Assembly: GCA_019279435.1 (NCBI GenBank)
Contig: JAAALK010000079.1
Location: forward strand, 105,877,198-105,941,197
DNA length: 64,000 nt
Reading direction: 5' to 3'
From: Zizania palustris
Lineage: Eukaryota > Streptophyta > Magnoliopsida > Poales > Poaceae
Numbering within the stretch: the stretch's first letter is position 1; each line of letters begins with the position of its first letter. The position numbers were made by a program, and so were the translations under genes. The notes under the pieces were generated by a model. It was not told the origin of the DNA and made no database searches. It was given only the letters and a program-made list of their open reading frames with translations. Positions 58,801-64,000 of this stretch are shown here, one piece after another.

Positions 58801-60481
58801 TCTTTCCTTTGTTCATAAACGTATACTTATTGCTCCTACCATGGTGTGTAGCATCAGTGTCATACTCCCAAGGTCTACCAAGTAACAAAGAACATGCTTG
58901 CATTGGTACTACATCAAAATCAGCAACTCCTAAGTATTTGATGTGAGCAGTTTGTGTTACCTTGACCTTACCGCTATTGTTGAACCACTGCACATGGTAA
59001 GGGTGTGGATGCGCACGTGTGGGAAGTTGAAGCTTCATTACCATGTCGAGGCTCACCAAATTGTTGCAACTACCACTGTCGATGATGACACGTACACGGC
59101 GGTCATTGACGAGGAAGAAGGTCTGAAACAGATTGTTCCGTTGTGCCCGGTCGTCCTGCTCCATGTGAGTGCTTAAAACACGTTGTACAATAAGTGCTTC
59201 ATGGTCGGCATAGGTATCCGATGTAAAAACAGCGTCATCATCGGATGTATCATCATCTCCTGCAATGTTAGCAGCAAGTGCATATTCATCTTCAACATCA
59301 CTAGCACTTACATAGCCACCGTCTTCCGTAGCAATATAAGCCCGCTGACTAGGGCAGTCTTTCATCACATGGCCAAGTCCTTTGCATCTGTGACACTGGA
59401 TCGCTGCAGAACGTGCAGTAGAGGCTGCCGAGGAGGTGGGCTTGGCTGGCGCCTTGGATGCTGCAGTCTTGGAACTCTCAACCTGGGCTGTAGATGTAGA
59501 AGGTGCTGATGTAGCCGCCGGTCGAGAAGGGGGTGCGGGTGGTCGTTGCTGCTGCCCACTTGAGCGTGAAGTAGCACCACCAATGTTGGTCCTCATGCTG
59601 CGTTGTGGTTGTTGGCGACCCTGCAATTCTTTTTCTGCAAGCATAGCAAGGTGGAAAAGACGAGTGATAGTATTGTATTCTTTATAATCAATGATATCCT
59701 GAATTTCACGTCTTAAACCACCATAAAAACGGGCCATTTTATCCTCATTGTCCTCCTCAATTTCAGCACGCATGCAACCTATTTGCAACTCCTGATAATA
59801 CTCCTCTACCGATTTATTTCCTTGGTTTAGGCGCTGCAATTTTTTTCTCAAATCACGTTTATATGAAGGAGGGACCCATCTACCACGCATTTGCCGTTTT
59901 AACATATCCCAAGTTTGTGGTTCATTTCCAACCTGAACTATTTCAGTCCACCAAAGAAGAGCATATCCAGTGAAGTCACTAGTAGCTAAACGCACGCGGT
60001 GGATAGCAGGAACCATGTGAGCATTAAATTTTTGTTCGACTGACATCTCCCAATCTAAATATGCATCTGGATCATAGGTGCCAGCAAAAGGAGGTACTGA
60101 AAATTTTACCTTAGAGTAGGGATCATTGTTCCTGTGGTTGTCATTGTTACCTCGTGGAGGGCGGTTGCGGTGGCCGCCCATACCTTGACGGTTGAACTGA
60201 AAGCGATGATGTGCAGCCTCATCAGGTCCAATGCCATTGTTCCCAGCATAGGATAGGTCATCTTCCTCTTCAATATGGTCGTCTTCCTCTTCAACATGGT
60301 CATTGTTGGCTCGTGCAGCAGGCAATCGTGTTTCCAACGCAGTCATCCGGTCTACTAGGTCAGCCACAGTACGTGCGAGACGTTCAATGGAATGTTGGGT
60401 CTGCCGCTGAGACTCTAGTAGGGCACGTCGTGAGACACATTCATTAAAATCAGATGGAGGGGTACCACTGTTATCTGCCAT
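55616..60481 (-). CDS. CRM-like gag-pol polyprotein, intact, 1621 aa
   Basis: Start chosen at the ATG at 60481 (M-A-D-N-S-G); the frame stays open 29 codons upstream without another ATG. Domains by residue: coiled coil and acidic linker 1-120; capsid (Retrotrans_gag) about 120-290; Ser/Pro/Ala-rich linker; CCHC knuckle C-H-R-C-K-G-L-G-H-V-M-K-D-C 363-376; protease with D-S-G-S at 468-471; reverse transcriptase about 730-900 with Y-F-D-D 853-856; RNase H with D1002, E1039, D1064, D1107; integrase with H1184, H1191, C1221, C1224 zinc site and D1253, D1314, E1350 triad; GPF-type module 1484-1507; tail G-P-I-T-R-A-R-A-R-R-L-N 1564-1575. There is no classical chromodomain. The final 78 residues lie in the 3' LTR. 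It makes the particle and copies and integrates the element. No frameshift or stop is seen. Confidence 0.93.
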   Translation of the reverse strand: MADNSGTPPSDFNECVSRRALLESQRQTQHSIERLARTVADLVDRMTALETRLPAARANNDHVEEEDDHIEEEDDLSYAGNNGIGPDEAAHHRFQFNRQGMGGHRNRPPRGNNDNHRNNDPYSKVKFSVPPFAGTYDPDAYLDWEMSVEQKFNAHMVPAIHRVRLATSDFTGYALLWWTEIVQVGNEPQTWDMLKRQMRGRWVPPSYKRDLRKKLQRLNQGNKSVEEYYQELQIGCMRAEIEEDNEDKMARFYGGLRREIQDIIDYKEYNTITRLFHLAMLAEKELQGRQQPQRSMRTNIGGATSRSSGQQQRPPAPPSRPAATSAPSTSTAQVESSKTAASKAPAKPTSSAASTARSAAIQCHRCKGLGHVMKDCPSQRAYIATEDGGYVSASDVEDEYALAANIAGDDDTSDDDAVFTSDTYADHEALIVQRVLSTHMEQDDRAQRNNLFQTFFLVNDRRVRVIIDSGSCNNLVSLDMVMKLQLPTRAHPHPYHVQWFNNSGKVKVTQTAHIKYLGVADFDVVPMQACSLLLGRPWEYDTDATHHGRSNKYTFMNKGKKVTLLPMTPAEIIKFEQEKHARDAQKGKQLSENQQVAKTLLRQQKDKIASPSSSQVINLKGHVMLATKTDLAEICDDTPLLYGLICTNMLFSLADIPSTVPVAVTDLLQEFNDVFPAEIPPGLPPIRGIEHQIDLVPGASLPNRAAYRTNPEETKEIERQVQDLLDRGYVRESLSPCAVPVLLVPKKDGSWRMCVDCRAINNITIRYRHPIPRLDDMLDELSGAIIFSKIDLRSGYHQIRMKLGDEWKTAFKTKFGLYEWLVMPFGLTNAPSTFMRLMNEVLRHFIGRFVVVYFDDILVYSKSLTEHVEHLRAVFFALREARMFGNLEKCTFCTDRVVFLGYVVTSQGIEVDAAKVEAINSWPQPQTITQVRSFLGLAGFYRRFVKDFSTIAGPLHELTKKGITFAWEPAHEQAFATLKDRLTHAPLLQLPDFSKPFELECDASGLGLGGVLLQGGKPVAYFSEKLHGPQLNYSTYDKELYALVRVLETWQHYLLPKEFIIHSDHEALKHIRSQANLNKRHAKWVEFIETFPYIIKHKKGKDNVIADALSRRYTLLSQLDYKIFGLETLKDMYATDLDFKDAFANCTDVRAWNKYVLNNGYLFRANKLCVPASSLRLLLLQEAHGGRLMGHFGSKKTEDVLSTHFYWPKMRRDVERYVARCTTCNKAKSRLNPHGLYMPLPVPSVPWEDISMDFVLGLPRTRRGRDSIFVVVDRFSKMAHFIPCHKSDDATNVADLFFREVVRLHGVPNTIVSDRDAKFLSHFWRTLWHKLGTKLLFSTTCHLQTDGQTEVVNRTLSTMLRAVLKTNLKLWEECIPHIEFAYNRSVHSTTKVSPFQVVYGFNPRAPIDLLPLPPSENLNFDATTRAELLLKMHETTKANIEKMNEKYRAYGSKGRKEITFEPGDLVWLHLRKDRFPELRKSKLMPRADGPFRVLEKINDNAYKLELPAAFGVSPTFNISDLKPYLGDDDELESRTTPIQEGEDDEDITSHDTHMEPPPTIQLQGPITRARARRLNHEVNSFLSNFDYICLDGMLLNTSDILLLRNMGDGIGELELKTEPHG
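55854..55865 (-). other. Polypurine tract of the CRM-like element, within the coding frame
   Basis: The minus strand reads agagggggagga immediately before the 3' LTR. It encodes part of I-Q-E-G-E-D-D-E-D, so the primer for plus-strand synthesis overlaps the gag-pol gene. Confidence 0.8.
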
Positions 60482-61708
60482 GTTAGTGAAAGACAAAACA
60501 ACAAAGAATAATCCTGATGGAAAACAGCTAGGTGTGGTGGTGGGTGTGGGGTGGAAGCAATCCGTCAAGCACCTTACCCACGCTTGCTAGTGTTCTTACC
60601 ACGCCGCAGGGAGGTCACCGGCCTACAGGTGATGAACCAAGTGGAGGGTGGTGTACAATTGCAAGAAATGATCCTGTCCTGACCAAGAGAAAGGTGTAGC
60701 TTGGAAGGCAAAGTGAGTAGCAAGGATTAGCGATAATAATAACAGTTAAACCAAGTTCAATAAGTATTCCCTAGTACTCGTCAAAGTTGCTGACCGTAGT
60801 GCTCCCAAAGTGAAAGTTCAAGTAATAGAGAGAAACTATGTGCCCGAAAATCAAAAAGGAAGCAAAAACAGGTCAAAATCAGCTCTCTATAGATCGGACA
60901 AGGGATCGGACAAGAGATCGGACAAGTGATCGGACAAGGGTATGTGCAATTTTTTTTTTCTGCTGCTGTTCGGATCGGACAAGAGTTCGGACAAAGGTTC
61001 AGACAAGAGATCGGACAAGCAACAAACAGCCAAAGACTGCCTCAGATTGGACAAGAGTTCGGACAGGAGTTCGGACAAGAGTTCGGACAAGCAACTAACA
61101 GGACTGTTTCTCTTTTTTTTTATTTTTTTTTTCTTCTTTTTTTTTCACTCTATTTTTTTTTGAAACAAGGATGACCAGAGATGCAACCACAAAAATTGGC
61201 ACCTACAACTGAGGTGGGATGTGGCTTGCAAAAATTCAAACAAGTTTGCTGTCCGGCGAGCAAAAACTTTGTCCAATTTTTTTCTTTAACTTCCCGATTT
61301 TTTGGCGATTTTGGTGAGGGCTAACCGACGGGTACCCTCCAAATTGGGTCAGGAACACGCTCAAAAAATTTCAGATTTTTCTGCCAAACGAGCGAAAAGT
61401 TATGCCTGTTTTACCGAAGGGGGGTCACAAAGAGTCAATGTGGAAAACAAAGTAGGGTTGCGGAAGGGGGGGGTTTCGGTGGGGAATTTTTTGTTTTTGA
61501 GACACAAGAACAACTACTACTCAAACGACACAGAGGGATGACTAAACCAGCAACAAGACTCGACCAAGAACACGAACTCAACAAAGTTAAAACTGAAATT
61601 AAAATCGCAGGCACAAAGGGGTTCTCGGTGGGGAATTTTTTTTGGTGCGGTTTTCTGGACTTTAGGTAAAAACAACAGCAGATCGAGATTACCTAACGGG
61701 AAATCTGA
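60482..61708 (-). other. Untranslated leader of the CRM-like element
   Basis: About 1.2 kb between the primer site and the gag-pol ATG, without a supported gene. It contains A-rich/T-rich homopolymers (near 60950-60960 and 61110-61165) and the 12-base repeat array at 60892-61093. Long leaders are usual in plant gypsy elements. Confidence 0.7.
60892..61093. repeat. Interrupted 12-base tandem repeat, tcggacaaga-type
   Basis: Units of the form (a/g)(g/t)(a/t)tcggacaag recur about eleven times in three clusters: 60895-60940 (four perfect 12-base steps), 60974-61020 and 61050-61093. The clusters are separated by a poly-T stretch and by a unique stretch containing caacaaacagcc. It lies in the leader, where RNA packaging or dimerisation signals would be; function unknown. 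Confidence 0.75.
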
Positions 61709-61720
61709 GCTCTGATACCA
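61709..61720 (-). other. Primer-binding site of the CRM-like element
   Basis: The minus strand reads TGGTATCAGAGC, two bases from the LTR end at 61723. Confidence 0.92.
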
Positions 61721-61722
61721 GC

Positions 61723-62631
61723 TGTTGGGGGATTGGTCCCGATCTTCCGCTAGGTGAAGGATAAACTTCGGTTGGTGGAGAATCTCGACGTTGGCGATCC
61801 AAGGCTCCGGTCCGGCGGATCAAAACCTTGCAATCGTTACACTACTGTCTCCGTTGGTTATCAACCACGCAGAACGCGATTGACCTCGCCACGAAGGCTA
61901 ATTTCTGCAAGCGAACCCAAGAACACAAGCAAGAACAGAAAGGATACAAATCGAATGCCAAATCACAGACAAACGAAGATAAGGTGAGGTTTCACAAACG
62001 CCAATGCAGCAGCCAATCGGTCCGGTGCAAGAGGCGGGATCTAAACACAACAGTGTAGATGCAACAAAGCAAAACCTAACCCTAGAGGTGTCTGGCGTGA
62101 GAATATATAGGGCGGCGGCCTGTGGAAGGTGAACAGACTTGGGCTGTGGGCTAGAAGACGTACAGACTCAGATTATGGCCAACACGGCCCAGTTCTGTCA
62201 CGCAGGACTGTTTTAAATACACAGGACGACTCGAGACTCCAAATGAGGTGAAACCAACGGCAAAAGATCCGTCTTCTCCTCAGCTTTACAAAAAGTCCAA
62301 GAACGCGCCAATCGGACTTCGTATGAGGAAGTTATGCCCATTTTGGTGAATGGTGGTCGATGTAGTCCGAACCAGCGAATTCTTGACTTCAAATCATCCG
62401 TGCGGCTCCGTCTTCAACTCCAACTCTCCTATTCCATCTCCCATGTTCCTAAGCAACAAAATATCACTAGTATTCAGTAGCATCCCATCCAAACAAATAT
62501 AATCAAAGTTGCTAAGGAACGAATTAACCTCATGGTTTAAGCGACGGGCACGGGCGCGTGTGATTGGTCCTTGTAGTTGAATTGTAGGTGGAGGCTCCAT
62601 GTGTGTATCATGTGAAGTGATGTCCTCATCA
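61723..62631 (-). repeat. 5' LTR of the CRM-like element
   Basis: TG end at 62631, CA end at 61723. It carries an untranslated duplicate of the gag-pol C-terminus (62600-62394) and the TATA box at 62103-62109. Confidence 0.92.
62103..62109 (-). promoter_or_regulatory. TATA box of the CRM-like 5' LTR
   Basis: The minus strand reads TATATAT in GCCC-TATATATTC. Transcription would begin about 30 bases to the left, near 62075. The 3' LTR has the same box near 55325. Confidence 0.65.
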
Positions 62632-62790
62632 CCACGCCATCTGGAATGTGGGTGGCCCGGAAAGCAGTGGTGAACTCAGCCCATGGAATTTCATGGCCCT
62701 CGGGCTGAGTTTCACGGAAATTGTCCCACCACTCCGCGGCGGGTCCTTGTAGTTGGTGAGCGGCAAATGCCACCCGCTCCTTCTCAGAAC
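62632..62790 (-). pseudogene. Tekay-type gag, N-terminal capsid part (split by the CRM-like element)
   Basis: The minus strand reads K-E-R-V-A-F-A-A-H-Q-L-Q-G-P-A-A-E-W-W, then W-A-E-F-T-T-A-F-R-A-T-H-I-P-D-G-V, the first half of Retrotrans_gag, ending at the CCACG duplication. It continues at 54944 with V-A-Q-K-Q-Q-E-F. The true N-terminus is missing because the sequence switches to a plus-strand LTR at 62791. Confidence 0.78.
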
Positions 62791-63721
62791 AGGGCACTAT
62801 AAGGATTGGTCTGCAGGATCCATTGCAATACATTTTCGTACCAACCACAAGTCTAGTGGGTAAGTCTTAACTCGAAGTATGGGATGTTCCAACTTGAGGC
62901 ACTATGTGGAGAGGGTCAAGTAGCACCTGAGGGTGACTTGTACCATGTGGCACAAAAGGGGGCGCGACGTTGGTCGAGTGCGGTGGCGCGACGGTGAAAC
63001 CTATAGTGTGTCATTGGGTTGGAGTGCTTCATGCTAACGGTTTTGGCATAAGTTCCTGTGACTTGGGTCATTTGGACACACTACGGTGTGCCAGAATGAA
63101 TGCCTTGTGGGTATAGTGGTGCACCTTTGATCAAAGTCTAAATCTTTTCGAAAAGTCGAGCCCACGGTTAAGGGCGGGTTGCGTGACATCCCATAGTTAG
63201 TATATGTTTGAGAAGTGTTGCATGTTGATTGGTCATGTAAGGATCGTTGAGCTAGGAGGGCTGACTGTACTCCTCGAGTTCGAAGATGTAGCATCATCCA
63301 TGATTTAATTATTCTATATGATTAAAGTTGACTCACATTAAAGGCTGCAAAATAAAAATGTACTTTTCTGCACTTTAAACCAGAGCCTTGCCTTGTTATT
63401 CCCTTGCATTATTATTGCATTTCTTGGTGGCTTATTGAGTACTTTTGTACTCATAACCGTTGGAAAACCCACTTCAGAGACGGCATACTATGATGAGGAT
63501 GGTCTGGAGTAGCGACCTAGTCAAGGAAGCGACCCTGGAGGAGATGTTCATCTATATTATTATTTTCTTAATTTATTTTATATTAACACTTGTGTAATAA
63601 TGTGGTCTGCGAACCACGAATGATTGGCGTACGTTCATTGTCGTGTGATGAACATCTTGTGATTATTGATTTTCCCTGGAATTTCAATAAAGTCCGGATT
63701 TTATTAAATCCGTGCGCTACA
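62791..63721 (+). repeat. Partial LTR of a diverged Tekay-type subfamily (3' end only)
   Basis: From gggcactataagg onward it aligns with 45208-46143 and 50108-51046 but is clearly more diverged. It ends at gtgcgctaca (63721) with no primer site after it, so it is a 3' LTR or solo-LTR end. It contains an AATAAA near 63687 and the exon-2-like block at 63478-63512. Confidence 0.7.
63478..63512 (+). other. Coding-like block (exon-2-like) in the diverged LTR
   Basis: After cacttcag it reads (g)ag-T-A-Y-Y-D-E-D-G-L-E-stop: one codon shorter than in LTR c, with the same phase and stop. Confidence 0.45.
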
Positions 63722-64000
63722 GGCGATAGGTAGGGACGACCGATTCTGAAAAATCGGCAGGAAATCATGAATGAGTGAGAGGGGTTACTCTAATGAGATC
63801 AGCATTAGAAACATTAAGCTAGAGCTGGAGGAACCACTAGGGACCCTTGGGTCAGCCGATGAAGTTACCAGCCGATAGGTTGGCCAACACCAGGTGAAGA
63901 GAACGGTATATGGCTCCAAGGAGATAACGACCAAGGAGAACTCGCACATGAGCGACGAGTTATTCAGCTAAAAATTAAAACTGAAGGGTCGGGGCCGGAG
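63722..64000 (+). mobile_element. Gypsy-A-like non-coding sequence
   Basis: It contains repeated cagccgat motifs (63854, 63870) like the gypsy-A LTR pieces. No gene or clear terminus; runs off the window. Confidence 0.35.

Larger units (their letters stand above)
54945..62631 (-). mobile_element. Complete CRM-like chromovirus (Ty3/gypsy), 7687 bp
   Basis: On the minus strand: 5' LTR 62631-61723, primer site 61720-61709, leader, gag-pol 60481-55616, polypurine tract 55865-55854, 3' LTR 55853-54945, flanked by CCACG. Both LTRs are 909 bp and start TGATGAGGACATC. By eye they differ at about ten positions (about 1.1%), all outside the part that encodes protein, which implies a recent insertion. 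The CRM assignment rests on LTR size, the LTR start, the gag-pol frame running into the 3' LTR, and a C-terminal tail after integrase in place of a classical chromodomain. All catalytic motifs are present, so it may be autonomous. Confidence 0.85.

Noticed and set aside
60482..60568. A 29-residue N-terminal extension of the gag-pol
   Set aside because: The frame is open but contains no ATG upstream of 60481; the ATG at 60481 is the plausible start.
60892..61093. CRISPR-like array
   Set aside because: Units are 12 bases with no unique spacers of constant length, and the context is a plant retrotransposon leader.
1..64000. Host protein-coding genes, tRNA or rRNA genes
   Set aside because: No exon-intron gene with a recognisable product, and no tRNA or rRNA signature; matches to initiator tRNA-Met are 12-13 base primer sites only.

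Overview
This window is plant nuclear heterochromatin, most likely from a grass. It consists almost entirely of nested, truncated and recombined LTR retrotransposons; I found no host gene, rRNA, tRNA or CRISPR. The grass call rests on the mix of element lineages: a CRM-type chromovirus, Tekay/Del-type LTRs beginning TGTAACACCCC, a Sirevirus-type copia gag, and a gypsy family with the DGxAAVNLMP protease signature. Density of nesting and the CRM-type element suggest pericentromeric sequence. I cannot name the species.

Assembly structure comes first. A run of exactly 1000 N (19711-20710) separates two near-identical direct copies of 18.6 kb (1123-19710) and 18.4 kb (20711-39122). The left copy stops at the first N and the right copy starts at the last N, and the copies differ mainly by small private indels. 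This is best read as two overlapping contig ends that were never merged. Features of 1123-19710 are therefore listed twice, and many frameshifts there are probably sequencing errors.

Layout. 1-2138: an old copia-like LTR remnant (minus). 2139-5252: gag and protease ruins of a gypsy family (here 'gypsy-A'). 5253-12708: a non-autonomous Sirevirus-like element on the minus strand with gag, no pol, and five polypurine tracts. 12709-17644: gypsy-A debris carrying a plant-mobile-domain-like remnant, duplicated around an internally deleted Tekay-type element (LTR, integrase/chromodomain scrap, LTR). 17645 onward: a long Tekay-type LTR cut by the gap and complete only in the right copy, where it runs to about 40705. 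40706-51940: a tandem LTR-internal-LTR-internal array of a pol-less Tekay relative with an extra upstream ORF, its first LTR split by a 3.4 kb solo LTR with a clean 5-bp target-site duplication. 51941-54944 and 62632-62790: an inverted relative whose gag gene was split by a complete 7.7 kb CRM-like element (54945-62631, TSD CCACG). This element encodes the only intact protein of the window, a 1621-residue gag-pol. 62791-64000: another partial LTR and gypsy-A-like sequence.

The most unexpected signal is inside the Tekay-type LTRs: two short, frame-conserved coding-like blocks separated by about 1.06 kb, with a GC-AG-type splice donor and an AG acceptor in compatible phase, ending at a conserved stop codon and differing between LTR families by in-frame indels.
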